A DNA stretch of 64,000 bases from Alkalihalobacillus deserti (GTDB lineage: Bacteria > Bacillota > Bacilli > Bacillales > Bacillaceae_D). The DNA lies in assembly GCF_020734105.1 (NCBI RefSeq), contig NZ_JAJAFR010000001.1, positions 310,001 to 374,000 of the forward strand, in the 5' to 3' direction. This document shows, in pieces, positions 46,012 to 56,422 of the stretch. Both the position numbers and the translations under genes were made by a program. Below the pieces are notes generated by a model. That model saw only the letters and a program-made list of their open reading frames with translations. It made no database searches and was not told the DNA's origin. How positions within the stretch are numbered: the first letter of the stretch is position 1; each line of letters opens with the position of its first letter.

Positions 46012-46996
46012 TGAGGTCCTCTGTTTCTTTTGTTGAATAATGCCAAACTCCTTTAATCAGTTGCTTTTCAACAACTCCCTCCACCTCTAAATAATCTAAA
46101 TGACCAATAATTTCAGACATCACAAGAGAGAACTGATTGTTGTAGCTTTTTTCATAAAAGGTTTGTGCGAGATCATTTGCTGTTCTTATTCCTTGCTCGA
46201 TGAGAGTCTTTAACTTTCTTGCTTTTTCTTCAACACTATCTAATCTTTTTTGAATTAATTCATTGGGGTTTTCTATCATGACGCCGTGGCCAGAGAAAAC
46301 AATATCAATAGGTAAGGCTTGGCATTTTCTTAAGGAATTCATATGATCAACTAGTGTATACATGCGTTTACCATTTTGATCAGGTTCAACAAGAGCATTG
46401 CTCGAAATGTGATTGATTAGTAAATCACCTGAAAAGAACCATTTCCTAGTTTGATCAAAAAGGGCAATTTGATCAGGTGCATGCCCAGGAATATCAATAA
46501 CTTCAAACTCTTTTAAAAATGGACCACGAATCGGGGTAAGACTTGATTGAATAGCATTATGCTTGTTTTTCTCTACGGATGCTTTTAAAAAGTCTACTTG
46601 CCTTCTACCAGCTTCTCCACACCCGAGGTTCTCGTATAAATGGGTAAAGAAGTCAATCCTCATTTCAAGGAAGTCTTTATCTCTTTTTAGACGTTGAATC
46701 GATAAAGGATGAACGTATATTGGAATTGGCTGTATAGACACAATTCTATTTACTAATCCAATATGATCGATATGATGATGAGTTATTACGATTTCGGTTA
46801 TATCTTTGATTGTCAATCCTTTTAAATTCAAGGTGTCAACAAGTGCTTGAAAGCATTCATCTGTGTTCCACCCTGCGTCAATTAAAGTAAGGGACTGATT
46901 GGTTCTAATCAGATAAAAATTTATACTTTTTAAGCTTGACTGATCAGGCACGATAATAGGATAAACTTCATAATTCATTTTCTTTAATTCAATCAA
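46004..46996 (-). CDS. MBL-fold metallohydrolase, copy 1
   Basis: The 330-residue metallo-beta-lactamase-fold protein has HHHIDHIG (the HxHxDH metal motif), a central ligand in FSGDLLI and FSGHG near residue 240. A helical C-terminal part (about 250-330) includes IGHLDYLEVEGVV. It resembles BAPKO/RNase Z-unrelated glyoxalase-like hydrolases next to enoyl-CoA genes in Firmicutes. Possible CoA-thioester or lactone hydrolase; the substrate is unknown. Start TTG 46996 follows GGAAGAGGGTG. Confidence 0.87.
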   Translation of the reverse strand: MIELKKMNYEVYPIIVPDQSSLKSINFYLIRTNQSLTLIDAGWNTDECFQALVDTLNLKGLTIKDITEIVITHHHIDHIGLVNRIVSIQPIPIYVHPLSIQRLKRDKDFLEMRIDFFTHLYENLGCGEAGRRQVDFLKASVEKNKHNAIQSSLTPIRGPFLKEFEVIDIPGHAPDQIALFDQTRKWFFSGDLLINHISSNALVEPDQNGKRMYTLVDHMNSLRKCQALPIDIVFSGHGVMIENPNELIQKRLDSVEEKARKLKTLIEQGIRTANDLAQTFYEKSYNNQFSLVMSEIIGHLDYLEVEGVVEKQLIKGVWHYSTKETEDLIT

Positions 46997-47158
46997 TACT
47001 ACACCCTCTTCCTTATACTAAATAGTGACTAAAAGACATAATGTATTATTTACGAAAAAAAATATTGTATAATGAAATAAATAACTACTTAGATGGAAAT
47101 GTTATATATATCATATTATACCGTACTATTTTGTTGTCGTAAAAGAATTTATTGTTTG

Positions 47159-47218
47159 TTTTTTTAACGAAAGGGTAAAAAAGGTATTGAAAATAATCGT
47201 TATCAGATATATTATAAT
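47159..47218 (+). promoter_or_regulatory. Promoter of the ABC importer operon with inverted operator copy
   Basis: T7-AACGAAAGGGT-A6 (47159-47182) reads on the opposite strand as T6-ACCCTTTCGTT-A7, a variant of the operator seen at benE and the crotonase operon. Four bases on is TTGAAA (47187-47192); TATAAT (47213-47218) has a long 20-base spacer, TATATT (47208-47213) a 15-base one. Confidence 0.6.
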
Positions 47219-47257
47219 ATTTAGAATACATAGGAGGGGGAATGAGAACTTCTGTTT

Positions 47258-47271
47258 TGAAAGCGTTTACT
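47258..47271 (+). promoter_or_regulatory. Perfect cre site in the ABC operon leader
   Basis: TGAAAGCGTTTACT fits the CcpA cre consensus TGWAANCGNTNWCW at every position. It lies between the promoter and the chosen start, ideal for roadblock repression when a preferred carbon source is present. Confidence 0.85.
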
Positions 47272-47295
47272 ATAAAAACAAAGAGGTGGATGAAT

Positions 47296-48531
47296 GTGAA
47301 GAGACAATGGTTATTGATTATTAGTTTCATCTTCGTGTTAACTATGCTTGCTGCTTGTGGAAATAGCGCTATACAGTCAGGTTCTGATTCAAGTGAAACA
47401 GATAGTTCAACTGAGCAGAAAGGTGAAAATGAGAGTAATGAGACAGTTAAAATTGGATCAATTCTTCCATTCTCAGGTGTATACGCGTCGTTAGGGAAAG
47501 ACTTATCTGATGGAATGAAACTCTACTTTGATAGTATTGATTGGGAAGTAGCAGGAGCAAAGATTGAGTTAATAGAGGAGGATACTGAAGCAGATCCTCA
47601 AGTTGCTTTAAGACGTGTCCGTAAGTTAATGGATCAGGATGGCGTTGATATCTTAACGGGTGCAGTAAGCACGGCTGTTGCATACGCGATCCGCAACGAT
47701 GTTGACTCTAATAAACTACCCTACCTCGCATCACATGCCGGAGGAAATGATTTAACAAGAGCACAAAGAAGTGATTACATTTGGAGATCGTCTTTCTCTT
47801 CATGGCAAATTGGAAACTCGATGGGTAAGTGGGCATATGAAAATGTCGGAGGGAAAATGTATATTGCTGCTGCCGATTATGCTTTTGGTAAAGAGGTGTC
47901 AGCTGCATTTAAAGAGGCGTATACAGCTGCTGGTGGAGAAGTCGTTGGTGAAGTGTATCCACCTTTAGGTAATAATGACTATGCTTCATACTTAACAACA
48001 ATTGGTGGAGTAGAAGCTGATGGAGTATATGGATTTTTTGCAGGAAGTGACGCTGTCCGTTTCGTTCAACAATATGAACAGTATGGAATGAAAGACAAAC
48101 TTCCTCTAGTAGGTTCTGGTTGGTTAGTTTCAGAAGACTTACGTGAATCAATTGGAAAGGCAGCAGAAGGAACCTTTGCATCGACTTTCTGGGATTATAG
48201 TTTGGATACAGAAGAAAACCAAGCGTTTGTGAAAGCGTACGAAGAAGCTTATGATCGTCGTCCTACTATTGAGGCATTAGAAGGATATGATGCAGCACGA
48301 ATTCTTGTTGAAGCTCTTGTAAGTTTAGAAGGAGATGTTTCTGACCCAGACGCAATTGTAGAAGCGATTTCGAATGTGTCGTTTGTAAGTCCACGTGGGC
48401 CAATTGAGTTCGATCAGGACACTCACCATATCATTCAAAATATGTATATTACTGAAACGGTTCTTGAAGGTGACAAAACAGAAAATAAAGTACTTGAAAC
48501 AATAGAAACCGTTCAGGATCCAGGCGAATAA
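47296..48531 (+). CDS. Branched-chain/aromatic-type ABC transporter substrate-binding lipoprotein
   Basis: This LivK/HmgD-like extracellular binding protein (411 residues) has a lipobox LAAC (cysteine near residue 21), a serine/threonine-rich linker and a Peripla_BP_6 domain (VKIGSILPFSGVYASLGKDL, RRVRKLMDQDGVDILTGAVS). I chose GTG 47296, six bases after AGGTGG; the ATG at 47242 gives an unusually long N-terminus although AGGAGGGGG precedes it. Members bind amino acids, amides or aromatic acids; the context favours an aromatic acid. Confidence 0.9.
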   Translation: MKRQWLLIISFIFVLTMLAACGNSAIQSGSDSSETDSSTEQKGENESNETVKIGSILPFSGVYASLGKDLSDGMKLYFDSIDWEVAGAKIELIEEDTEADPQVALRRVRKLMDQDGVDILTGAVSTAVAYAIRNDVDSNKLPYLASHAGGNDLTRAQRSDYIWRSSFSSWQIGNSMGKWAYENVGGKMYIAAADYAFGKEVSAAFKEAYTAAGGEVVGEVYPPLGNNDYASYLTTIGGVEADGVYGFFAGSDAVRFVQQYEQYGMKDKLPLVGSGWLVSEDLRESIGKAAEGTFASTFWDYSLDTEENQAFVKAYEEAYDRRPTIEALEGYDAARILVEALVSLEGDVSDPDAIVEAISNVSFVSPRGPIEFDQDTHHIIQNMYITETVLEGDKTENKVLETIETVQDPGE

Positions 48532-48553
48532 TAAAGTAGGGAGTGAGTTTGAC

Positions 48554-49420
48554 GTGGATATTATCGGAGCGCAATTGGTTAATGGGTTATCGTATGGTTT
48601 ACTATTGTTTATCATTACATGTGGTTTGTCACTTGTTTTTGGAATATTGGGAGTTTTAAATCTAGCTCATGGTTCTTTATACATGTTTGGAGCATACGTT
48701 GCCTACTCCCTTACTGTAACATTTTCGCAAAGCTTCTGGATGGCCTTACTTATTGCGCCGATTGTTGTTGCATTATTAGCATTGGTGGTGGAGCGTACGT
48801 TGCTCCGCCCTACCTATCATTTGGGGCACTTGTCGCAAGTGTTATTAACGTTTGGATTAGCTTACGTTTTCCATGACATTGCAAAATTGATTTGGGGTTC
48901 GAACGTTCTTTCGATTTCAGTTCCTCCTATCTTCTCGGGATCAACGTCAATCTTTGATCAAACATTTCCTGTTTACCGCTTAGTTGTGATCGTGGTTGGG
49001 ATTATGATCGCTGTTTTATTATGGTTGATTCAAGATAAAACACGATGGGGAGCTATCATTCGCGCTGGCTTAAGTGATAAGGAAATGATTGGAGCACTTG
49101 GTGTAAATATTAAATTAGTGTTTACCATTGTTTTTGTAATTGGAGGAATATTAGTAGGTTTTGGTGGTGTCGTAGCAGCTCCTATTCTTGGAATTTATCC
49201 AAGTATGGAATTTCAAATGTTAATTATCGCCTTAGTCGTACTAGTAATTGGTGGATTAGGTTCTATTGCAGGGACATTAGTTGCAAGTATACTTGTCGGT
49301 GTTTTAGAGACATTTAGTCGTTTTCTTTTTCCAGAATTAAGTATGTTTATAGTATTCGGATTAATGGCAATTATTCTAGTATTTAAACCTAATGGGTTAC
49401 TAGGAAAGAAGGTGGCTTAA
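48554..49420 (+). CDS. ABC transporter permease, LivH type
   Basis: The 288-residue permease has about eight membrane segments and family motifs LSLVFGILGVLNLAHGSLYMFGAY and GLGSIAGTLVASILVG. It is part of the importer encoded by five consecutive genes. GTG 48554 follows GGGAGTGAG. Confidence 0.93.
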   Translation: MDIIGAQLVNGLSYGLLLFIITCGLSLVFGILGVLNLAHGSLYMFGAYVAYSLTVTFSQSFWMALLIAPIVVALLALVVERTLLRPTYHLGHLSQVLLTFGLAYVFHDIAKLIWGSNVLSISVPPIFSGSTSIFDQTFPVYRLVVIVVGIMIAVLLWLIQDKTRWGAIIRAGLSDKEMIGALGVNIKLVFTIVFVIGGILVGFGGVVAAPILGIYPSMEFQMLIIALVVLVIGGLGSIAGTLVASILVGVLETFSRFLFPELSMFIVFGLMAIILVFKPNGLLGKKVA

Positions 49421-49422
49421 AC

Positions 49423-50397
49423 ATGAAAAACATATGGTTTAAATTTCTCGTTGCTATTGTTGCTTTAGGTTTAGCCCCTTTTGTTCTATCGCTTTTTCAT
49501 CTTAATTTAGTATTAGAAATCTTAATATTTGCCGTTTTTGCCCTTAGTTTAAATATATTAGTTGGTTTTACTGGACTAGTTTCATTAGGTCACGCAGCAT
49601 TTTTTGGAGTGGGTGCATATACGGCTGGAATTGTTGCTCAAGATATTTCTAGTAACCTATTTGTATCTTTAAGTCTAGCGATTGTGTTTTCAGCCATTGT
49701 AGCAGCTATAGTTGGAGCTTTCTGTATGAAGGTAAGCGGATTTTATTTCTTGATGCTCACCTTAGCTTTTTCACAAATGATTTACTCATTCATTTATCAA
49801 TCAACTGATCTTACCGGTGGTTCGAATGGTCTATCTGGTATACCAAGGGTGACCGTAGGAAATTTTGAGTTTTCTAATCCTGTCTATATTTTTTACTTAG
49901 TGTTAGTGGTGTTCTTTCTTATTTATGCTGGTTTACGAATTTTAATGAAATCACCATTTGGTCAAGTATTAATTGGTATAAGAGAAAATGAAACGAGAGT
50001 CAAATCAATGGGGTATAATACAAACCTTTATAAATATACTGCTTTCATCATGGCTGGAGCGCTAGGTGGATTGGCTGGTTCATTGTACACCTATTTTAAT
50101 GGTTTTATTGCACCGAGTGATGTGTATTGGACGACGTCAGGTGCTGTATTAATTATGGTATTAATTGGAGGAGCAGGGACGATACTTGGTCCGGTATTAG
50201 GTGCAGCTTTAATCGTCTCCCTTGAGACTATTGTTAGCTCATATACCGATTTATGGATGTTAATTGTTGGAGCCGTTTTCATTATCTTTGTTATTTTCTT
50301 TCCGAAAGGTATTGTCGGAATTGGTCAGAGTATTTACCGTAAGTTGAAAGTTAATAAGCAAAGGTCCTATCTAAAGAAAAAATCGCGTGCAGCTTAA
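49423..50397 (+). CDS. ABC transporter permease, LivM type
   Basis: The 324-residue permease has LivM motifs LNILVGFTGLVSLGHAAFFGVGAYTAG and MVLIGGAGTILGPVLGA, with about ten membrane segments. Two bases after the previous gene. It pairs with the LivH-type subunit to form the channel. Confidence 0.93.
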   Translation: MKNIWFKFLVAIVALGLAPFVLSLFHLNLVLEILIFAVFALSLNILVGFTGLVSLGHAAFFGVGAYTAGIVAQDISSNLFVSLSLAIVFSAIVAAIVGAFCMKVSGFYFLMLTLAFSQMIYSFIYQSTDLTGGSNGLSGIPRVTVGNFEFSNPVYIFYLVLVVFFLIYAGLRILMKSPFGQVLIGIRENETRVKSMGYNTNLYKYTAFIMAGALGGLAGSLYTYFNGFIAPSDVYWTTSGAVLIMVLIGGAGTILGPVLGAALIVSLETIVSSYTDLWMLIVGAVFIIFVIFFPKGIVGIGQSIYRKLKVNKQRSYLKKKSRAA

Positions 50398-50424
50398 AGT
50401 GAAAATGAAATTGAGGTGAGTTGC

Positions 50425-51195
50425 TTGGAACAGGAAACGATTTTAACGATTAGTGGTGTTGGAAAAAGTTTTGGTGGTTTGCATATTTTAAGAGATATTT
50501 CCCTTGAAATAAAAAAGGGAGAGAGAATTGGAATTATTGGACCCAATGGAGCGGGTAAAACAACCTTTTTTAATCTATTAACAGGGGACTTGGAACCATC
50601 ACATGGGGATATTTTTCATTATGGTAAGAACATTACAAAGCAACCTAATTATAAACGGGTTCGCAACGGAATGGTTCGAACCTTTCAGAAAAATAATCTG
50701 TTAAATGAGTTATCGGTTTTAGATAATTTATTGTTGGTTTTACAAAGACAAGAAGGATTCGGTCGGATATGGTTTAAGTCAAGGGGGACAAAACAATATC
50801 CTCATTTATATCAAAAAGCCGACGAACTTCTTGAGACGTGGGGACTTTCTCATCAGCGTGATGCTATCATTAAAAATCTTTCTTATGGTGAGCAGCGTCA
50901 GATTGAAATTTTATTAGGTGTTGCTACTGAACCTTCTATCTTATTACTTGATGAACCTACTGCAGGTATGTCTCAATCGGAAACCGATTATATTGTTGAC
51001 TTGCTTTACAAGCTACCCAAAGATCTAACTTTGATGATCATTGAACATGACCTTGAAGTCGTCTTTGGTTTAGCAGATCGTATGGTTGTATTATACGATG
51101 GCGGTGTGTTAGTAGAAGGAGAGCCTGAAGAAGTAAGGAAGGATGAGAGAGTGAACAAAATTTACATTGGAAGCGGGGATGAAGTCGAATGCTAA
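50425..51195 (+). CDS. ABC transporter ATP-binding protein, LivG type
   Basis: The 256-residue ATPase has Walker A GPNGAGKTTF, signature LSYGEQRQIEI and Walker B ILLLDEPTAGM, with a LivG-type extended region. I chose TTG 50425 after AGGTGAG; the GTG at 50416 overlaps that site. It overlaps the next gene by seven bases. Confidence 0.92.
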   Translation: MEQETILTISGVGKSFGGLHILRDISLEIKKGERIGIIGPNGAGKTTFFNLLTGDLEPSHGDIFHYGKNITKQPNYKRVRNGMVRTFQKNNLLNELSVLDNLLLVLQRQEGFGRIWFKSRGTKQYPHLYQKADELLETWGLSHQRDAIIKNLSYGEQRQIEILLGVATEPSILLLDEPTAGMSQSETDYIVDLLYKLPKDLTLMIIEHDLEVVFGLADRMVVLYDGGVLVEGEPEEVRKDERVNKIYIGSGDEVEC

Positions 51196-51881
51196 ATGTA
51201 CAAAATCTCCATGCCTATTATGGAGAAAGTCATATATTGCATGATGTGTCTTTACATGTAAATAAAGGTTCAGTCTCTGTTTTACTAGGTCGAAATGGGA
51301 TGGGGAAGACAACGACACTTCACTCGATTATGGGAATGGTTCCCACTAAAAAGGGATCGATCGTCATGAACGGTCAAGACCTTCAAGGGAAACCTAGTTA
51401 CCAAATTTCAAAAGCTGGGATCGGCCTAGTTCCACAAGGTAGAAGAATTTTCTCGAATTTAACAGTGAAAGAGAATTTATTAACGACATATAGACCCGTT
51501 AAAGATGGTTGGAATTTAAGTAAGATCTATGATATGTTCCCTAGGTTAAAAGAACGTGAGACTTCAATGGGTGGGAATTTAAGTGGAGGAGAGCAACAAA
51601 TGCTATCGATTGGTCGAGCTTTAATGACCAATCCAGATTTGCTTCTACTTGATGAGCCATCAGAAGGTCTTTCTCCATTAATGGTAAGAGAAGTCATAAA
51701 AATCATTAAGAGATTGAAAGAAGAGGGCTTGTCGATGTTACTAGTTGAACAAAACCTTTCAATGGCTTCTGACCTAGCAGATTATGTCTATATATTAAAT
51801 AAAGGAGCCGTTGTTTTTGAGGGTTCGTCTGAGGAATTTGATATAGAAGTTCGAAATAAATTTTTATCTTTGAGTTCTTAG
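51189..51881 (+). CDS. ABC transporter ATP-binding protein, LivF type
   Basis: The 230-residue ATPase has Walker A GRNGMGKTTT, signature LSGGEQQMLSIGRAL and Walker B LLLLDEPSEGL. It is the second ATPase of the LivG/LivF pair and the last gene of the importer operon. A repeat hairpin that may act as terminator begins five bases after its stop. Confidence 0.93.
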   Translation: MLNVQNLHAYYGESHILHDVSLHVNKGSVSVLLGRNGMGKTTTLHSIMGMVPTKKGSIVMNGQDLQGKPSYQISKAGIGLVPQGRRIFSNLTVKENLLTTYRPVKDGWNLSKIYDMFPRLKERETSMGGNLSGGEQQMLSIGRALMTNPDLLLLDEPSEGLSPLMVREVIKIIKRLKEEGLSMLLVEQNLSMASDLADYVYILNKGAVVFEGSSEEFDIEVRNKFLSLSS

Positions 51882-51885
51882 TAGG

Positions 51886-52130
51886 TTGTTTCAAAAAGGT
51901 GCGTAGCCTTTTTGAAACAATTTTAATTAAAGATAAGAATTTATAAAAATTTGAATTAAAATTCAAGCAGTGTGAAAGTAGTTCAAAGAAGCTCTCTAGA
52001 CAACTCAACGAAGGGCAATGGCTCCGTACGTTGCGCGCCTTTTAGGAGAAGGGCATTCCTAAAAGGCTTAAAATCAAGGCAACGGCTCCGCTCATTGCTT
52101 CTAAGAAAAGACGGCTGCGCCGTTTTTCTT
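51886..52130. repeat. Dispersed hairpin repeat element, copy 2
   Basis: The 14-bp perfect stem TTGTTTCAAAAAGG/CCTTTTTGAAACAA (51886-51920) followed by T4 could terminate the ABC operon. The 200-base body contains GCAATGGCTCCGTACG (52015-52030), shared with copy 1, and a variant GCAACGGCTCCGCT near 52079. It ends in a hairpin AAGAAAAGACGGC/GCCGTTTTTCTT (52103-52130). Clearly the same family as the element at 11740-12042. Confidence 0.72.
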
Positions 52131-52172
52131 ATATAAATAAGTCAAGTATTACACTTTAGTAGTGTATGCAAC

Positions 52173-52206
52173 TCAAAAATAGCCCGTTATACCTAGCTAT
52201 TTTTGA
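52173..52206 (+). promoter_or_regulatory. Hairpin in the leader of benE-2
   Basis: TCAAAAATAGC and GCTATTTTTGA form an 11-bp perfect stem with a 12-base loop. A second small palindrome TACACT-TTAGT-AGTGTA (52150-52166) lies upstream. They may be an attenuator and an operator of the next gene. Confidence 0.5.
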
Positions 52207-52313
52207 ATGGTGAAGTAACATGTCTGAAAGTGTGAGATTTAAGTTTAAGGAACTCAATTTACTTAACCAATACATAGCAAGTTTATAGATGACAAATTCT
52301 AGAGGTGTATATA

Positions 52314-53579
52314 ATGAAGATCGAAAAAGGTGTTGGTTTCACGAATGTGTTCTCTGATTTCAGGAGAGATATGAACTCTAAAAATTTTGCGGCAGGTTTA
52401 GTTGCTGGAATATTTGGCTTAAGTGTCGGTTTGGTTTTTATTAGTGCTGGAACCGTTGCTGGTTTAGGGTCAGGATTAATCATGATGTGGATTACTAGTT
52501 TTTATTTAATAAATGGGCTATTTGGAATTTTGGTTCCCTCTTACTATCGCCAACCATTGGCGATGGCAAATTCGATTCCGGGAGCTCTTTTATTCACGGC
52601 AGCGATCCCAATTGTCGGTCTAGCACCTGTACTTGGAGCTACTCTACTTGCAGGACTAATATCTTTGCTAGTTGGTTTTTCTGGTGTTATGGGAAAGGTG
52701 ATGCGATTTACACCTACTCCTATTGTAATGGCGATGATTGCAGGTGTTCTGTTGAAATTTGGTTTAGATATGGTTCGGCCATTAGAAAATGCATTATTGC
52801 CCACGCTAATAATGGTTGGGACATTTTTAATCCTATCTAAAGTCACCCCTAAATTCCCAGCAGTTCTTGGTTCGTTAGTAGTCGGCCTAATTTATTTACT
52901 TATTAGCGGTGTCAACTTTACAGGTATTGAATTCACAGTCAATTATCCTCAATTTGTTATGCCTCAATTTACATTAGAAGCATTTCTGGCGTATGGACTT
53001 CCTCTTGCTATTATTTTAATTGGGATGGAAACACCAGTAGGAGTTAGTTTATTGAAGTCAGCGGGGTATAAACGGATACCAGTAAACGGCATTACAGCTG
53101 TCAATGGTTTTGCAACGATGATATCGTCATTCTTCTATCTTCACAGTACGTGCATTGCCGGACCAATGACGGCGATTAGCTCATCTCCAGATGCCGGGAA
53201 AAGAGAGCAAAGATGGGTTGCTGCAGTTATTATAGGGATTATTTTCACGGTTAGTGCACCGTTTTACGGTGGTCTGGTGAAATTATTTGAAGTGATGCCA
53301 GCTTACTTTATCGCTATTATTGCTGGTTTAGCATTAGTCAAAGTATTGATTTCAGCAATAAGCGTATCTTTTGAAGGCACTCACAGAATAGGGGCTATAT
53401 TTACTTTCCTTATAGCCGCTTCTGGAATTCAACTATTTTCTGTAGGTGCTCCATTTTGGGCATTAGTGTTTGGAATCGTTGCTTCGTTAATCGTTGAACC
53501 GAAAGATTTTAATTTTAGGTTAAAAGACGAGGGTTCAGAGGAAGAAGAGGATATTGAGCTTGAATCTAAAGGAGCTTAA
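52314..53579 (+). CDS. BenE-family benzoate-type transporter, copy 2
   Basis: The 421-residue membrane protein of the BenE family has MANSIPGALLFTAAIP, AGYKRIPVNGITAVNGFATMISSFFYLHSTCIAGPMTAI and about 12 segments. It is a paralogue of the gene at 44752. ATG 52314 follows AGAGGTG. A bidirectional terminator follows. Confidence 0.9.
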   Translation: MKIEKGVGFTNVFSDFRRDMNSKNFAAGLVAGIFGLSVGLVFISAGTVAGLGSGLIMMWITSFYLINGLFGILVPSYYRQPLAMANSIPGALLFTAAIPIVGLAPVLGATLLAGLISLLVGFSGVMGKVMRFTPTPIVMAMIAGVLLKFGLDMVRPLENALLPTLIMVGTFLILSKVTPKFPAVLGSLVVGLIYLLISGVNFTGIEFTVNYPQFVMPQFTLEAFLAYGLPLAIILIGMETPVGVSLLKSAGYKRIPVNGITAVNGFATMISSFFYLHSTCIAGPMTAISSSPDAGKREQRWVAAVIIGIIFTVSAPFYGGLVKLFEVMPAYFIAIIAGLALVKVLISAISVSFEGTHRIGAIFTFLIAASGIQLFSVGAPFWALVFGIVASLIVEPKDFNFRLKDEGSEEEEDIELESKGA

Positions 53580-53594
53580 GTCGTATTTAGTATT

Positions 53595-53630
53595 AAAGGG
53601 TGAATGGATTGTAATCCATTCACCCTTTTT
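53595..53630. terminator. Bidirectional terminator
   Basis: AAAGGGTGAATGGATT and AATCCATTCACCCTTT form a 16-bp perfect stem with T and A tracts, between convergent genes. Confidence 0.95.
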
Positions 53631-53646
53631 CAATGTTGGTGCTTAC

Positions 53647-54597
<951 letters not shown>

Positions 54598-55420
54598 AAG
54601 CACACCTCCTATAACTTGTGAACAGAACATATATTACGTTTATTTAACTATCGTTATTTATAAGCAATATAGAATATTCTTAAAAGTCTGTCAAGGTGTT
54701 TTCAATATATAGATAATGTTTATTTAATTTCATCCCACGGCTAATCACATACATGGCATCTTTATCTTTAACGAGAATCTTCAGTTTTTGCCGACTGTGT
54801 TCAACGGCATTTATAACAACGGCTTTATCAGGATATACCGTATCTTGATCGACAAAAACCAATCTAAAATGAAGTTTGAAACACCCTTGCCCTTCCGAAA
54901 TATACGATTTACAACGGATGAGATTATGCGGCATGGTGCTTGAATCAATGATTTTCAAGGAAAAGGTGACTAACATCGTTTAGTCTTCATCTGAATGTCG
55001 AACTAATTCAAGAAAGACCATGGAATACAGAGGTAAACTATAGCCCTGTTTTTACGAGAAAGTTGAGATAAATATTCTTATGTAAGTTTTCATCGGCTAG
55101 TTCTGTATTCAACGCATGAAGGCTTTCCACTTATTTCAGTACTAGAGAGTCGTTTTGTGAAAGTGGACATTGATATTTCTTCTTATGTCTAATGTTGGAT
55201 AAATATTTGGTTAAATTCAAAATACACCTAATACTTTTTTAGTTCGTGAGCTCATAACAAACATTAATAATAGAAGTACAGGTTGTTCCTGTCTAAATAC
55301 AACGAAATAGAAATCAGCTGTCGATAAATATAGACTTTTTGATGAACAAGTTGAAAAGGGTACTGGGTAGTGTCATTCCTTCATAATGAACTTCGTATAA
55401 GTAAAATAAGTAAACAAAAG
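54598..55420. other. Region of transposase debris and no gene
   Basis: It contains the transposase remnant listed at 54680-54976. The remainder (about 54977-55420) is AT-rich with stops in all frames and no recognised feature. Confidence 0.5.
54680..54976 (-). pseudogene. DDE transposase fragment (IS4-like)
   Basis: A minus-strand open stretch of 98 residues contains KIIDSSTMPHNLIRCKSYI, GCFKLHFRLVFVDQDTVYPDKAVV and KDKDAMYVISRGM, the central catalytic part of an IS4-like transposase (DSST, then YVFDRGY-like). No N- or C-terminal part remains. Different piece, same kind of element, as the remnant at 34519-35150. Confidence 0.78.
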
Positions 55421-55429
55421 AATTGTGTA

Positions 55430-55531
55430 TTTTTTACGTTCGTTAAAAAAATAAGAATAAGAGAGTATTGAAGAGATAATTAGATTATTTCATGTATTAA
55501 TCGATCAAAATGAGACTTTTACCCTTTTGAT
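55430..55531 (+). promoter_or_regulatory. Operator and leader of the crotonase/CoA-transferase operon
   Basis: T6-ACGTTCGTT-A7 (55430-55451) differs by one base over 22 from the benE-1 site. A -35-like TTGAAG (55468-55473) follows at a similar distance. Further on GATCAAAA (55503-55510) and TTTTGAT (55525-55531) form an inverted repeat, a possible second operator. Confidence 0.7.
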
Positions 55532-55613
55532 AATTGTAGAAACATTATGTATATTATGAATTAGTTACGAAAGAAACAAAATCATATTAGGAAAAACCAA
55601 GGAGGTTCTTTAC

Positions 55614-56411
55614 ATGTCAACAACACTAACGGGAACGAAAACGCTTACAGTTAAGAAAGCAAATGGGATCGCAGAGGTACACATTCATGTGAACAAAACA
55701 AATTCTTATGATCTTGATTACTACAAAGAGTTAAATGCAGCAATTGATGATATCCGTTTTGATACAGATATTAAAGTAGCGGTGTTAATGAGTGACATGC
55801 CGAAGTTTTTCTCGGCTGGTGCGAACATTAATTTCTTAAAAGCATCTGAGCCACGTTTCAAAACTCAGTTCTGCTTATTCTGTAACGAAACACTTGATAA
55901 GATTGCTCGTTCACCACAAATTTGGATCGCTTGCTTAGAAGGACATACAGTAGGTGGCGGTTTAGAAATGGCTCTTGCTTGTGACCTACGTTTCATGGGT
56001 TCTGAAGCAGGTAAGATTGGTCTTCCAGAAATTACACTTGGTGTACTAGCAGGTACAGGTGGAACGCAACGCCTACTTCGTCAAGTTGGCCACTCTAAAG
56101 CACTAGATCTTAACCTAACAGGTGACACGCTTTCTCCACAAGAAGCATTAGATATTAGATTAGTTGATCGTGTCTTCCCACAAGAAGAAATGAGAGCTAA
56201 AACATTAGAATATGCTGAGAAAATTGCAAACAGTGCTACATATGCTGCGCAAAATATTAAGCTATCTATCATGAATGGTAAGGAAATGCCTTTAAATGCA
56301 GCAATTCGTTACGAAGGCGAACTTCAAAACTTATTATTCCGTTCAAAGGATGCACAAGAAGGACTAAGTTCATTTATTGAAAAACGCGCTGCAAATTGGT
56401 CAGGTCAGTAA
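55614..56411 (+). CDS. Crotonase-family enoyl-CoA hydratase/hydrolase, first gene of operon
   Basis: The 265-residue crotonase has FSAGANINFLK, GGGLEMALACD and GLPEITLGVLAGTGGTQRL, so both catalytic glutamates remain. It is preceded by a consensus AAGGAGG ribosome site seven bases before ATG 55614, the strongest in the region. A 16-bp hairpin after it separates it from the CoA-transferase genes. It could be the ring hydratase or hydrolase after epoxidation; substrate inferred only. Confidence 0.88.
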   Translation: MSTTLTGTKTLTVKKANGIAEVHIHVNKTNSYDLDYYKELNAAIDDIRFDTDIKVAVLMSDMPKFFSAGANINFLKASEPRFKTQFCLFCNETLDKIARSPQIWIACLEGHTVGGGLEMALACDLRFMGSEAGKIGLPEITLGVLAGTGGTQRLLRQVGHSKALDLNLTGDTLSPQEALDIRLVDRVFPQEEMRAKTLEYAEKIANSATYAAQNIKLSIMNGKEMPLNAAIRYEGELQNLLFRSKDAQEGLSSFIEKRAANWSGQ

Positions 56412-56422
56412 TTTAAAAACGT

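Noticed and set aside
47041..47070. Fifth copy of the shared operator (ATTTACG followed by A8)
   Set aside because: Only a half-site resemblance in an A/T-rich stretch; not enough to call.
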